NCBI RefSeq assembly: GCF_024721995.1
Contig: NZ_JANQBC010000014.1
Coordinates: forward strand, 1 to 64,000
Origin: Paenibacillus radicibacter
GTDB taxonomy: Bacteria; Bacillota; Bacilli; Paenibacillales; NBRC-103111
Length of the DNA stretch: 64,000 nt
Reading direction: 5' to 3'
A program made the translations under genes and the position numbers. Position 1 is the first letter of the stretch. The number at the start of each line of letters is the position of its first letter. Under the pieces are notes generated by a model, which was not told the DNA's origin, did no database searches, and saw nothing but the letters and a program-made list of their open reading frames with translations. Shown in pieces: positions 33,852 to 43,538 of this stretch.

Positions 33852-35597
33852 ACCGTTACCATTAGAGGTATTTAATACTAACCAACCGAATTCAGGTAAG
33901 CTTACCTTGAGGGTATCACCTTCAAGTTTATAAGCACCATTACCTATTATTTGTTCAGGTGCAGATTCCTGTTGAATTTGGAAATCAACTTGTTCCAATT
34001 GATTGCTATTGTTAAAACAAATGTAGATTTGCTCCTGGGCATTCTTTCTTCGTACGACAAGCTGATTATTTTTGACAAAAATAAAATGGAATGAACCGTC
34101 TTGTAACACGCGATGTTTCTTTCTAATTGCAATCATTTGCTGATAAAAATCAAATAGCACATGGTTTTGTTTATCTTCTTCCCATACCATAGGTTTTCTG
34201 CAATCCGGGTCCGCTCCCCCTGTCATTCCTACCTCATCTCCGTAGTAAATACACGGTGTTCCAAGGAACATGAATTGAAACAAGACGGCCAGCCTTAATT
34301 TATTTTCGTCTTGTGCAACCGTAAGCAGCCTAGGCGTATCATGGCTCCCCAGAATATTGAAAGTTGCTTCATTTACTTGCTGTGGATAATTAGCCAAGAG
34401 CCAATTGATCTGATTGGAGAACTGTTCGGCATTTATCGTATCCTTCGCAAAAAATTCTATGATCGCATCCGTTGCAGGATAGTTCATGACTGCGTCAAAT
34501 TGATCGCCTTCCAGCCATGGCATAGCATCATGCCATATCTCACCGAGAATATAAAAATCAGGCTTTAGCGCTTTTAAAGTTTTCCTGAACTCTCTCCAAA
34601 AATCGTGGTCAACCTCATTGGCCACATCAAGTCTCCAACCATCAATATCACATTCTTTAATCCAATATTGGGCTACGTCTAGCAAGTATTGTCGCGCCTC
34701 TGGGTTAGAAGTATTGAGCTTCGGCATATGTGATTCAAAGGCAAAACAATGATAAGAAGGTCTTGGTTCACGAGTAATTGGAAATTGCTTGATATGGAAC
34801 CAATCACGATATATTGATGCCTCACCGTTTGTGATCACATCCTGAAAGGGTGCAAAGTGATACCCACTGTGATTAAACACGGCATCCAAGATGACACGAA
34901 TACCGCGCTCATGAAACGCATGTACCAGTTTCTTTAACAATTCAACATCACCAAAATGCGGATCAACCTTTAAGTAATCTGTTGTATCGTATTTATGATT
35001 GGTCTGGGCTTCGAAAATAGGAGTAAAGTAAATGGCATTCACACCTAGAGACTGAATATAATCTATCCGATCGAATACACCTTGCAAATCGCCCCCATAA
35101 TAGTCATGCGGCCCCGGATTGGTTTCTTCCCAAGGACGTACATCTGCAGGATCATTACTCGTATCACCGTTAGCAAACCTCTCAGGGAAAATCTGATAAA
35201 AGACAGATTCCTTTACCCATGCTGGCGGTTTTAACACTTCATTCGTCCAAATAAACGGAAAATCGAAGAACGTTAGCGGATCCTTAGGTTTTTGTTTACT
35301 AAAACCTTTTTCCGTGTACCAGTACGTCTCATCACCTGATATCAAGTGAAAGGCATATCGCAGTCGTAAATGTGGAGGTTCGATTTCCACTTGCCAATAA
35401 TCGAAAAATGCATCACTTGCTATTTTATGAAGAGCTTTCTCACACACGGTGTTATCCCAATCATATTTATCCCCATAGATGGCTTGAACTTCTTCCAGAT
35501 CATCTTTTTTGGTCCGAAGTCTGATATGAATGAGATTATCATCGTACGCATAACAATAGGAATTTCGAGGTCTGTGATAGATCGCTTCTAATAACAT
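33840..35597 (-). CDS. GH13 neopullulanase/maltogenic amylase (cyclomaltodextrinase type)
   Basis: 585 aa. A CBM34-like N-terminal domain (1-120) is followed by the GH13 barrel with DAVFNH, nucleophile Asp in GWRLDVANE, acid/base Glu in ILGEIWHD and the final Asp in LGSHDT. Such intracellular enzymes hydrolyse maltodextrins, cyclodextrins and pullulan to maltose or panose; the length matches B. subtilis YvdF. The ATG at 35597 has AAAAGGAG 8 nt upstream. It lies between the permease genes and lacI. Confidence 0.92.
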   Translation of the reverse strand: MLLEAIYHRPRNSYCYAYDDNLIHIRLRTKKDDLEEVQAIYGDKYDWDNTVCEKALHKIASDAFFDYWQVEIEPPHLRLRYAFHLISGDETYWYTEKGFSKQKPKDPLTFFDFPFIWTNEVLKPPAWVKESVFYQIFPERFANGDTSNDPADVRPWEETNPGPHDYYGGDLQGVFDRIDYIQSLGVNAIYFTPIFEAQTNHKYDTTDYLKVDPHFGDVELLKKLVHAFHERGIRVILDAVFNHSGYHFAPFQDVITNGEASIYRDWFHIKQFPITREPRPSYHCFAFESHMPKLNTSNPEARQYLLDVAQYWIKECDIDGWRLDVANEVDHDFWREFRKTLKALKPDFYILGEIWHDAMPWLEGDQFDAVMNYPATDAIIEFFAKDTINAEQFSNQINWLLANYPQQVNEATFNILGSHDTPRLLTVAQDENKLRLAVLFQFMFLGTPCIYYGDEVGMTGGADPDCRKPMVWEEDKQNHVLFDFYQQMIAIRKKHRVLQDGSFHFIFVKNNQLVVRRKNAQEQIYICFNNSNQLEQVDFQIQQESAPEQIIGNGAYKLEGDTLKVSLPEFGWLVLNTSNGNGLTK

Positions 35598-35633
35598 GGC
35601 GTACACTCCTTTTAACGATATAGTTTGTAACCA

Positions 35634-36467
35634 TTACCCTTTATCCGCACCCGCTGCTACTCCATGAATTAAATATTTTTGGAAGTACATATACAGAATC
35701 GTAATTGGCAATGCAACAAGTACTGCACCCGCAGCAAATAAGGTAAAACTAGAATTCGTCTCATTCGCCACCATATTATATAAACCTTGCGCTAGCGTCA
35801 TTTTTTCCGATGATCGAAGAACAATTTGCGGCAAAATAAAATCCATGAACGGCGTAATAAAACTATTCAGTGCAACGAATGTAATGGCAGGTAAGGATAA
35901 AGGTAGAATAATTTTGAAAAATGCATCCTTATTACTGGCACCGTCAATATAAGCAGCCTCTTCTAAACTTTTGGGAATCGTGTCAAAATGACCCTTCATC
36001 ACCCATGTCCCCATTGAAATGGAACCGCCCGCATATATCAGAATTAACCCTAGATGCGTGTCCAGCAATTTCGTTTGTAACAGCAGAACAAATAGTGCCA
36101 TAACCGATAAGAAGCCGGGAAACATCTGCAAGATTAATAACGTTATTAATCCTTGTTGTCTACCTTTGAATCGAAATCTAGAGAAGGCATATGCCGTCAT
36201 TGCCACAAGTGTAGTGGATATTAACGCGTTTGAAATGGCGATCTTTATTGTATTCTTATACCACAAGCCAAAATCTGTGTTCTTCAATAACTCCACATAA
36301 TGCGCAATGGTCGGATGATCAGGAAACATCTGACTTACCAATAAGGTATTACCGGGATTAAGTGAAGTTCCAAAAACCCACATGATTGGATATAAGGTGG
36401 TAATGAGCAGCACGATAAAAATGATGTAAATGCCAATAACCATCCAGTTGTTTTTTAATTTAGACAT
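35634..36467 (-). CDS. mdxG: maltodextrin ABC transporter permease, MalG/MdxG type
   Basis: 277 aa with six membrane helices and the EAA loop (EEAAYIDGASNKDAFFKIILPLSLP) that contacts the ATPase. It follows mdxF with no gap. No cognate ATPase gene is in the cluster, so it probably uses a shared MsmX-type ATPase, as known in Bacillus. Confidence 0.9.
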   Translation of the reverse strand: MSKLKNNWMVIGIYIIFIVLLITTLYPIMWVFGTSLNPGNTLLVSQMFPDHPTIAHYVELLKNTDFGLWYKNTIKIAISNALISTTLVAMTAYAFSRFRFKGRQQGLITLLILQMFPGFLSVMALFVLLLQTKLLDTHLGLILIYAGGSISMGTWVMKGHFDTIPKSLEEAAYIDGASNKDAFFKIILPLSLPAITFVALNSFITPFMDFILPQIVLRSSEKMTLAQGLYNMVANETNSSFTLFAAGAVLVALPITILYMYFQKYLIHGVAAGADKG

Positions 36468-37778
36468 TTAGACCAAATCCTCTTCTTGATTTGACTTCAT
36501 CCGCTTGTAATTCCATAAGGAAAAAATCGCAATGAAAACGAACATAATGATGGACACAGCAGAAGCCATATTAAATTGACTTTGATTCAGTGTCATTTTA
36601 AAAATCCAAGAGATTAGAATATCGGTGCTTCCCGCGTAATAAAAGTCAGGATTATTCGGTTTCCCATCTGTGAGTAAATAAATCAAATTAAAATTATTAA
36701 AGTTAAAAGCGAATTGCATAATGAAAATAGGTGCGGTAGCCAATAAGACAAGAGGAAGAGTAATCTTGAAAAACTTTTGTGGTCTTGTAGCACCGTCTAC
36801 CTCAGCAGCTTCATAAAGATCACGCGGCATTGTAGTTAAAATTCCTGACATCAACGCCATTAGAAAAGGAGTTGAGAACCACAAATTAACAATTAAGATG
36901 GATACTTTCGCCATCGTTGGATCTGAAAGCCAAGGCACCGGTGAAAAACCAAGCTTCGCAATAAAATCGTTAATGGGGCCGAACGACCCGTTCAATAATA
37001 CTCGAAACACCAAGATCGATATGAATTGTGGTACCGCCCAAGGCAGAATAAAGATAGTCCGCCAAAATTTTTTGAATCGAATCTTAGGATGATTGATCAT
37101 CATCGCCAATAATAGACCGCTCAGAAAAACCGTACAGGTCGAGACTGTTGCCCATATCAAATTCCAGATGGAAATACCGAAGAACGTAGATCTCCAAGAT
37201 TCTTGTGTAAATAAATCATAGAACACTCTAAATCCGATCCAATCCACTAAAGATCGATCCGGAATATGTCCAGGAGCAGAATAGTTGGTAAAGGCAATCA
37301 ACACATTAAATAGTAAGGGAATCACGGTAACAAACAGTACAAAAAAAGCTGCGGGCAATAATAACAGGTAGGGCAATTTGCGAAATTTCATCGTCTTAAT
37401 TGAATCTATAAATCGCGGTGCACATTTTCCTTCGTCTCTAAGCGCCCCGTTCTTCCTAGCATCATAAATATTCATGAAATAAAAACCCAAATACACAAGA
37501 ATGACTACTAATGTGATCAAACCATTAATTAATAGAAAAATAGAATGGTCACCCTGCACGACTTTCCCATTAATAATCTTTGTAGGCACATCTCCTAGCG
37601 TGATAAGTCCAACAATACCTTTATAGGCAATCGGATAATAGTTCCAGAAGAACAATTGAGCTAGGATTATATAGATAAGACCCTTCAGATATTGCTTGTT
37701 ATAAAGTTGGCCTAGTCCTATAAAAACAGCAGAGAAAATCGTGGCTTTTGTCTGATGCTGACGAGAACTTTTTTTCAT
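36468..37778 (-). CDS. mdxF: maltodextrin ABC transporter permease, MalF/MdxF type
   Basis: 436 aa, longer than most sugar permeases because of an N-terminal extension with extra helices (about 10-130), as in B. subtilis MdxF. The EAA loop is YEAAEVDGATRPQKFFKITLP. I start at ATG 37778, 7 nt after AGCAGG; an in-frame ATG six bases upstream is too close to it. Works with mdxG and the binding protein. Confidence 0.9.
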   Translation of the reverse strand: MKKSSRQHQTKATIFSAVFIGLGQLYNKQYLKGLIYIILAQLFFWNYYPIAYKGIVGLITLGDVPTKIINGKVVQGDHSIFLLINGLITLVVILVYLGFYFMNIYDARKNGALRDEGKCAPRFIDSIKTMKFRKLPYLLLLPAAFFVLFVTVIPLLFNVLIAFTNYSAPGHIPDRSLVDWIGFRVFYDLFTQESWRSTFFGISIWNLIWATVSTCTVFLSGLLLAMMINHPKIRFKKFWRTIFILPWAVPQFISILVFRVLLNGSFGPINDFIAKLGFSPVPWLSDPTMAKVSILIVNLWFSTPFLMALMSGILTTMPRDLYEAAEVDGATRPQKFFKITLPLVLLATAPIFIMQFAFNFNNFNLIYLLTDGKPNNPDFYYAGSTDILISWIFKMTLNQSQFNMASAVSIIMFVFIAIFSLWNYKRMKSNQEEDLV

Positions 37779-37823
37779 ATGCATACCTGCTGAGACCGCC
37801 TTATTGAGATTTGGAGTATCATC

Positions 37824-39116
37824 CTACTTTTTCGTTTTTATTGCTGTTTTAATTTGATTTACAGCATTATTTAAGACTGTACCCGGGTCTTGATTATCAT
37901 TCCAAATGGATGAGAGTGCAGCACTTACTGGAACCCAAACATTACCCATTTCCGGAATAGACGGCATTGGTGTTGAATGCTTCGCTTGTTCTAAGAAAGC
38001 CCTTGTATTCGGATCTTTGGTAATGATCGGATCGTCCATTAGATCTTTCCTCGGAGGCAATTGAGTTGTCATTTCATAACGCTTCGTTAAACTTTGTTTA
38101 CTTGTCGTATAACTCGCAAACAATTTTGCAGCTATCGGATACTTCGTGTACGAGTTTACATATAAACCTCTAATGCCTGAAAAACTGACTGGATGCTCAC
38201 CATTAGGAAGTAGTGGTAATGGAGCTACGCCATAATCTATTTGAGTATTCGACAAGCTTGCAGCAAACCAAGGTCCATTTATGATGGCAGCTGTTCTACC
38301 TTCTTGGAAAAATCCGGTAATAATATTGTCATTGATGTCGTTCATATTTAAGGGAAGTACTTTCTTGAAGGATTGTAAGAATTTTGCGCCTTCAATCGAC
38401 TTCTCATTGTTAAGACCAATATCATTTACATCCGTACCTTGATTGCCAAATATGTATCCCCCGTAACCACCAAGGAATGAATATGACAGATACAACTGAC
38501 CTACATCCCACATAAAACCATATTTTTTGCTTTTCGGATCGTTATAAGTCTCAGCGAACTTAATAATCTCCTCGTAAGTCTTCGGTGCTTTATCCATCAA
38601 CTTCTTATTGTAAAAAAGTGCATAGGTATCAATGGCTGTTGGAAACCCGTAAAGGACTCCATTATAGGTAACTCCACTAATAGCTGACGGCATGAAATCA
38701 CTTTTTACAGAATCGGTAAATATATCATTTTGCAATACAAGTCCTGCCATAACCGCATTCCCTAATTGATCGTGTGGTGAAGCGAATACGTCAGCACCAA
38801 TTCCAGCTGGTCCATCCGTGGTAAGTTTCTTTACGGTATCTATCGCAGGAACAGGCTCTACTTTGACTTTTATTCCGTATTCCTTTTCAAAACTTTGTGC
38901 GACCGCTTTCATAAAATCGAATTCAGGACCTTTAGATTCCCATACAAGTAATTCAGCCCCAGCCTCAGGTTTCATCCCATCTTGTTGTGCGTTTCCTGTT
39001 GCTTCATTGCCTTGCACTTGCTGATTGGATGATTGATTATCCGTTCCGCATGCAGTGAGTAATGAAGAGCTGAACAGCGTTAAAATAATTGTGGAAGTCA
39101 ACAATCGTTTTGACAT
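37824..39116 (-). CDS. mdxE: maltodextrin-binding lipoprotein
   Basis: 430 aa: lipoprotein signal with lipobox LLTAC (Cys23), an Asn/Gln-rich linker, then a type I sugar-binding fold with signatures such as LLVWESKGPEFDF and GFPTAIDTYALFYNKKLM. Extracellular, membrane-anchored receptor of the MdxEFG importer. First gene of the operon, with a LacI operator in its promoter. Confidence 0.92.
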   Translation of the reverse strand: MSKRLLTSTIILTLFSSSLLTACGTDNQSSNQQVQGNEATGNAQQDGMKPEAGAELLVWESKGPEFDFMKAVAQSFEKEYGIKVKVEPVPAIDTVKKLTTDGPAGIGADVFASPHDQLGNAVMAGLVLQNDIFTDSVKSDFMPSAISGVTYNGVLYGFPTAIDTYALFYNKKLMDKAPKTYEEIIKFAETYNDPKSKKYGFMWDVGQLYLSYSFLGGYGGYIFGNQGTDVNDIGLNNEKSIEGAKFLQSFKKVLPLNMNDINDNIITGFFQEGRTAAIINGPWFAASLSNTQIDYGVAPLPLLPNGEHPVSFSGIRGLYVNSYTKYPIAAKLFASYTTSKQSLTKRYEMTTQLPPRKDLMDDPIITKDPNTRAFLEQAKHSTPMPSIPEMGNVWVPVSAALSSIWNDNQDPGTVLNNAVNQIKTAIKTKK

Positions 39117-39159
39117 GGATACTCCCCCTTTATCATGACTTAACTTTCACTTAATTTTT

Positions 39160-39218
39160 ACTTAAACGTTTAAGTTGAATTCACTGATATATTAACTTTT
39201 AACTACATCTAAAGTCAA
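39160..39218 (-). promoter_or_regulatory. mdxE promoter with LacI operator
   Basis: Minus strand: TTGACT (39213-39218), 18 bp, TAATAT (39189-39194). The perfect 16-bp palindrome ACTTAAACGTTTAAGT (39160-39175) follows just after the expected transcription start, a classic repression position. Confidence 0.85.
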
Positions 39219-39254
39219 TGTTAAATTATGACAAGAGTGATTTTAATCTAACAA

Positions 39255-39292
39255 TATAAAAACGATCTTTAGATTAGTCTAAAGATCGTTCT
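39255..39292 (-). terminator. terminator of the efeUOB operon
   Basis: AACGATCTTTAGA (39261-39273) pairs with TCTAAAGATCGTT (39278-39290); on the minus strand it is followed by TTTTATA. It lies between efeB and the mdxE promoter. Confidence 0.85.
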
Positions 39293-39304
39293 TCAACATC
39301 AACA

Positions 39305-40588
39305 TTAACCAAATAATCCTTCTCCAATATACGAACTCGCATTCTTCACACCGGGTGGCACGACGAAATATCCACCACCTACCGTCTGTGTATACTTCAT
39401 CAGCTGATCTATTTTTTTTGCATTCGCTAAGCGATTCTGGATCGATTCGAATTGCGTCTTCATATTGCGGTTGAAGCAAATGAACATAAGGCCAGCATTC
39501 ATGCGTCCAACCTCATCCAGCCCATCCATGAAGTTGTATCCACGTCGAAGAATGCGTTCCCGTTCAGATTGCTCTCCTGTCCGTGGATTCGATAACCGGA
39601 TGTGCGAATCCAGAGGCGTAACCTTACCTTGCCCATCCTGCTTGAAGTTCGGCTCATCATGCTCACGGATGCCGTCCATTGGCGCGCCTGTAACCTTCTG
39701 GCGACCGATGGTCTCCTCCTGCGTTGTATAGGACAGCTGATCCCACGTCTCGATGCGCATCTGGATTCGGCGGACTACCATATAAGTACCGCCAACAAGC
39801 CATGAAGGCACATCATTACCATTCAACCATACATTATTATTCATGAATGCCTCGTCATTAAAACGCGGATTATTCGTACCATCCTTAAAGCCGAATAAGT
39901 TTCTTGGGGTGCCTTCGGGCTTCGTCCCCGATTGGCCTGTGTGCTGCCAGCGCATATGTGCAATTCCACTCGACGCGATCGACAGATTGCGTATCGCATG
40001 GAAACAGACGACGGGATCATCAGCGCATGCCTTCACTACAATATCCCCGTGTGTCAACGGCTCTTTGAGCGCGTCGAGATGGAAGATTGGCATTGACTCG
40101 AGTCCCTTTGGCTTCTTGCTAGCCAAGCCCAACTTATCGAATAAGCTGGCACCGAAACCGATCGTAATCGTTAATTTTGCAGGGTCAAGTCCAACTTCTT
40201 CACCCGTATCAAGCGGAGGAAACTTAACGTTCTGCGACTGATCACTCGGCGGCTTCCCTGTTGTTATCCTAGCGATCATTTTCGTCCATGTCTTCAGCAG
40301 CTCCTTTACGTCTTTTTGATCCTTCGTTAAGAGATCGAATGCTGTGATGTTCAAGAACTGCTGTGCTGGTGTTACAATCCCAGCTTGATGAAAGCCCAAA
40401 AAAGGCTCCGTTTCGGGAGCAGTTTTCGAGTTGGTATCGGATGTGGTTACATTTGCTTCGGAATCCGGCGTTGTATCTATCACACCTTGTATTCGTTTTG
40501 GCCAATCCATCATATTGCCAATGACGAGACCGGCCGCCCCAGTGACGGCCATCCCAATAAATTTGCGACGACTCAGATCTTTTGTCAT
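39305..40588 (-). CDS. efeB: Dyp-type haem peroxidase EfeB
   Basis: 427 aa: twin-arginine signal (SRRKFIGMAVTGAAG) and a Dyp fold with the GFKDGTNNP motif holding the distal Asp. EfeB oxidises ferrous iron or acts on haem outside the membrane and feeds the EfeU channel. Last of three genes on the minus strand, 12 bp after efeO. Confidence 0.93.
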   Translation of the reverse strand: MTKDLSRRKFIGMAVTGAAGLVIGNMMDWPKRIQGVIDTTPDSEANVTTSDTNSKTAPETEPFLGFHQAGIVTPAQQFLNITAFDLLTKDQKDVKELLKTWTKMIARITTGKPPSDQSQNVKFPPLDTGEEVGLDPAKLTITIGFGASLFDKLGLASKKPKGLESMPIFHLDALKEPLTHGDIVVKACADDPVVCFHAIRNLSIASSGIAHMRWQHTGQSGTKPEGTPRNLFGFKDGTNNPRFNDEAFMNNNVWLNGNDVPSWLVGGTYMVVRRIQMRIETWDQLSYTTQEETIGRQKVTGAPMDGIREHDEPNFKQDGQGKVTPLDSHIRLSNPRTGEQSERERILRRGYNFMDGLDEVGRMNAGLMFICFNRNMKTQFESIQNRLANAKKIDQLMKYTQTVGGGYFVVPPGVKNASSYIGEGLFG

Positions 40589-40600
40589 GATTCTATCCCC

Positions 40601-41836
40601 TTATTGTCCTAGCGTTCCTGGCAGTTTGACCAACGGTACAGCCAAAGCTTCTAATTTATTTTTCAAATCCGTCTGCTGGGTCTGACTTAGTTTATCATAA
40701 GGAGTAAATACACCATTTGGCGAGAATTCGTCAATTTGTTTCAAGACAGCTTTCAAGTTCTTATCAATTTTCTCCTCTAAAGAAACATCCTTCTTCTTCA
40801 ATTCGGAACGTAGCAGTTCAAAGATTTTCTCTGCCCCTTCCACGTTCGCACGAACGACAGGTAATGTCGCTTGACTCCAGCGTTCTTCTTCTCCTGTGAT
40901 CTTGCTTGACTGCGCTTCTTCCATTAATTCACCCACACCAGTTACGAATAAGGTTGGGTCTATCTTCATCGCAGCGATTTCTTCGCGCATTTTCTTGCCA
41001 TCTGCAAGCAGTCGCTCTGCAAACTTAACGGCGCCCTTCGTCTCTTTTTTCACGAATAACAAATGCTCAAGACGGTGGTAACCTGTGAAATTCTCATCAT
41101 CTGGGCTTGTAAAATCATCCACACGAGCATCCATCGTACCGTCTAACTCCGCGAACAACTCAATGATAGGCTCAATCCGCTCGTAAGGAAGACGAGATTT
41201 CACGTATTGATCCTGGGATTTCTTCAAATCACTGCCTTGAATTTCTTTGAGTAGTGATTCGAGTCCACTGACCAATTCATCCCCCTGGCCTTGCACGTAT
41301 TTCGCATATTCTTTCGTGGCTGCTTGAATATCAGCAGACGCCTCCAAAGAGTCTTTATTAACCGTTCCTTTACCGGATTTCAGTGTATCACTTAGCGTCT
41401 TCAGTGCCGGGAGCAGGGAATCATTTAATGTCGTCAAAACATCAAATTCCAGCTTCGCTTGTTTGCCGCCTGCAATGAGTGTATTTAGATATTTTTCAAC
41501 ATTAACATATTGATCAGGTAACTTGGTCTTGACGTCATTCTCGAACGATAGCCAGTCGGACTCGATTTTTTTCGTCAACTCTTTAACTTTCGCCTCATCT
41601 TTGCCTTCAAGCGATGTCTTTAAGTTACCGGATGTAGCGATCATGCTATCTGTACCTGTCTGAGGATCTACCGTAGCAGCTACTGTGTTGCTTGTATTTC
41701 CATTGGTTTGTGTTGCTTCAGTAGATGAAGCTTTGGCACTTGCAGCATCGTCCTTCGAACCGCATGCTGTTAACGCAGTAGCAAATAACGAAATACATAC
41801 GATGAAGGATGCTATTTTTATTTTCTTACTGTTCAT
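40601..41836 (-). CDS. efeO: EfeO/EfeM iron-binding lipoprotein (M75 imelysin domain)
   Basis: 411 aa: lipobox LTAC (Cys25), a Ser/Thr-rich linker, then the helical M75 domain with the HRLEH metal-binding motif (GYHRLEHLLF). There is no cupredoxin domain, so it is the short EfeM-like form. It presents iron to EfeU at the cell surface. 18 bp separate it from efeU. Confidence 0.92.
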   Translation of the reverse strand: MNSKKIKIASFIVCISLFATALTACGSKDDAASAKASSTEATQTNGNTSNTVAATVDPQTGTDSMIATSGNLKTSLEGKDEAKVKELTKKIESDWLSFENDVKTKLPDQYVNVEKYLNTLIAGGKQAKLEFDVLTTLNDSLLPALKTLSDTLKSGKGTVNKDSLEASADIQAATKEYAKYVQGQGDELVSGLESLLKEIQGSDLKKSQDQYVKSRLPYERIEPIIELFAELDGTMDARVDDFTSPDDENFTGYHRLEHLLFVKKETKGAVKFAERLLADGKKMREEIAAMKIDPTLFVTGVGELMEEAQSSKITGEEERWSQATLPVVRANVEGAEKIFELLRSELKKKDVSLEEKIDKNLKAVLKQIDEFSPNGVFTPYDKLSQTQQTDLKNKLEALAVPLVKLPGTLGQ

Positions 41837-41854
41837 ATGAATTGACCCTCTCTA

Positions 41855-43336
41855 TTAACCAGAAATCGGCTTTATTATGTTCTTCTTTGTCTGAATGCGT
41901 TGATAGACGATGACAATAATAGCGAATACAACAATCATCAATTGTGGAATTGCGCTCTGCCATGAAGGATAAAGTGCAATGAAATGAATGCTCGGCAATG
42001 GCGCTTCCGTCGAAGGAATCGTGCTTGCGAGCTGTAAACTATGGATACCCATCCCAGTGAATTTGAGGCACAGATAGAATACAATTAGACTCGATACGAT
42101 AAAGAATGGACGAATCGGTAGTTTCACACCAACCGTAAGCATCAGGTACGCAACAACCGCCAGCACACCAAAACCGATAAGAATGCCCAGGATCAAATTC
42201 TGCATGGAGATTTGGTTCACCATTCCGATCAAGAATAAGACCGTCTCTGTACCTTCACGGAATATTGCCAAAAATGAGAGTACACCGAGCGAGATCATCT
42301 GGCCCTTCTCCATTGCCTTACGGCTCTTATTCTGAATATATTGCTGCCAGTCTTTGATGCTCGACTGCCGATGCAGCCAATAACTCATGTAGAGCAGCAT
42401 AACGGCCGCAATAATCCCCGTCCAGCCATTAATAACGAAGTTATTCTGACCGAATGCGCCAGAAGAAAATACGAATTTGACAACTACAGCGAGAATCAAG
42501 CTGAATAACAATCCTGCAGCAATTCCCGTCCAAATCCATTTATTTCCTTGTTTACCTTCCGCACCCGGGCTTCGCTTCACAAATGCGAGGAGAGCTCCAA
42601 CGACCAGTAGTGCCTCTAATCCTTCGCGAATCGGAATCATCGCCGCATCCATCATGGTATATTCTGTCTTCGAGGCGAGCGGTGTCAAATATGTAATCAT
42701 ACTTGCGACCGTCTTGCCTGCGCCAGTAAGATCGCCCTGCTCTAACATCGCTTGGATGACGACGAGATCTCGTTCGGAATCACTGTATACCGTACCCGAT
42801 TGAGCGACGACTGCTCCCTCGACACTTAGCCAGGATTGTCTCGCTTTCTTGATCTCACTAAGTGCTGCATTTGCATCAGAGTGATCCGTTGCCCCTTTGG
42901 TCTGCTGCAAAATTACAATAAAATCAGATAGCGTAATATCTTGTTGTTCAAAACCTGACCCAGCGGCATAGCCGCTTGATATGTATTTGTTATTTACAGC
43001 TTGAAGTTCTGTTAACGCCTTCGCTAAATCATCTCGCTTGCTCTTAATAGCCGCGTAATCGAATTGTCCCATTGCCGCTTCAATATCGGTGTAAGCTGCT
43101 GAAGAATCTGGTTTAATGTTGTTCTCAATTTGTAACCAAGTCTTCCGGAACTCTTCAAAACTTGCTTTGGCTTTCTCTAAGTCACCCATCTCAACTTCAG
43201 TTGATGCACGCTCTAACACTTTGTTAGCTTCCGCAAGCTGATCTTGGCCTTTGGTTGCGGCCATCGCTGTCATCGGGCTCAACACGAACATAACCATGAA
43301 GAGGATCGACAAGGCGAGCCCAAGCACTCTTTTCAT
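41855..43336 (-). CDS. efeU: FTR1-family iron permease EfeU
   Basis: 493 aa: signal peptide (about 1-27), a 190-residue extracytoplasmic helical domain, then seven membrane helices with the two iron-transporting motifs REGLE (237-241) and REGTE (360-364). It oxidises and imports iron with EfeO and EfeB. A near-consensus Fur box lies 42 bp upstream of the start. Confidence 0.93.
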   Translation of the reverse strand: MKRVLGLALSILFMVMFVLSPMTAMAATKGQDQLAEANKVLERASTEVEMGDLEKAKASFEEFRKTWLQIENNIKPDSSAAYTDIEAAMGQFDYAAIKSKRDDLAKALTELQAVNNKYISSGYAAGSGFEQQDITLSDFIVILQQTKGATDHSDANAALSEIKKARQSWLSVEGAVVAQSGTVYSDSERDLVVIQAMLEQGDLTGAGKTVASMITYLTPLASKTEYTMMDAAMIPIREGLEALLVVGALLAFVKRSPGAEGKQGNKWIWTGIAAGLLFSLILAVVVKFVFSSGAFGQNNFVINGWTGIIAAVMLLYMSYWLHRQSSIKDWQQYIQNKSRKAMEKGQMISLGVLSFLAIFREGTETVLFLIGMVNQISMQNLILGILIGFGVLAVVAYLMLTVGVKLPIRPFFIVSSLIVFYLCLKFTGMGIHSLQLASTIPSTEAPLPSIHFIALYPSWQSAIPQLMIVVFAIIVIVYQRIQTKKNIIKPISG

Positions 43337-43377
43337 ACCTTTCGCCTGCCTTTTTCTTTGAATTCACAACAAATTCC

Positions 43378-43396
43378 GATAATGAGAATCATTATC
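43378..43396. promoter_or_regulatory. Fur box of efeUOB
   Basis: GATAATGAGAATCATTATC matches the 19-bp Fur consensus at 18 positions. Confidence 0.9.
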
Positions 43397-43498
43397 GTTA
43401 GTTTACTGCTGCAAATTTTAGGTGTCAATCATTTATTTTTAAGAGCATGCTTAAATAAAGATTCCCTCATCGACTTTCCAACTCTTTCTTTTTAAAAT

Positions 43499-43517
43499 AT
43501 AATGAGAATCGTTATCA
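43499..43517. promoter_or_regulatory. Fur box upstream of the EamA transporter
   Basis: ATAATGAGAATCGTTATCA, 22 bp before the start of the gene at 43539. It matches the Fur consensus at about 16 of 19 positions when aligned on the central GAGAATC. Confidence 0.75.
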
Positions 43518-43538
43518 GTAATAATTGGAGGATCTATT

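Noticed and set aside
35634-37778. Expectation of an ATPase gene in the mdx cluster
   Set aside because: None is present; Bacillus-type maltodextrin importers share a distant MsmX ATPase, so its absence is not odd.
42477-42803. 108-codon plus-strand frame inside efeU
   Set aside because: Shadow of the efeU coding sequence; the efeU frame carries clear FTR1 motifs.
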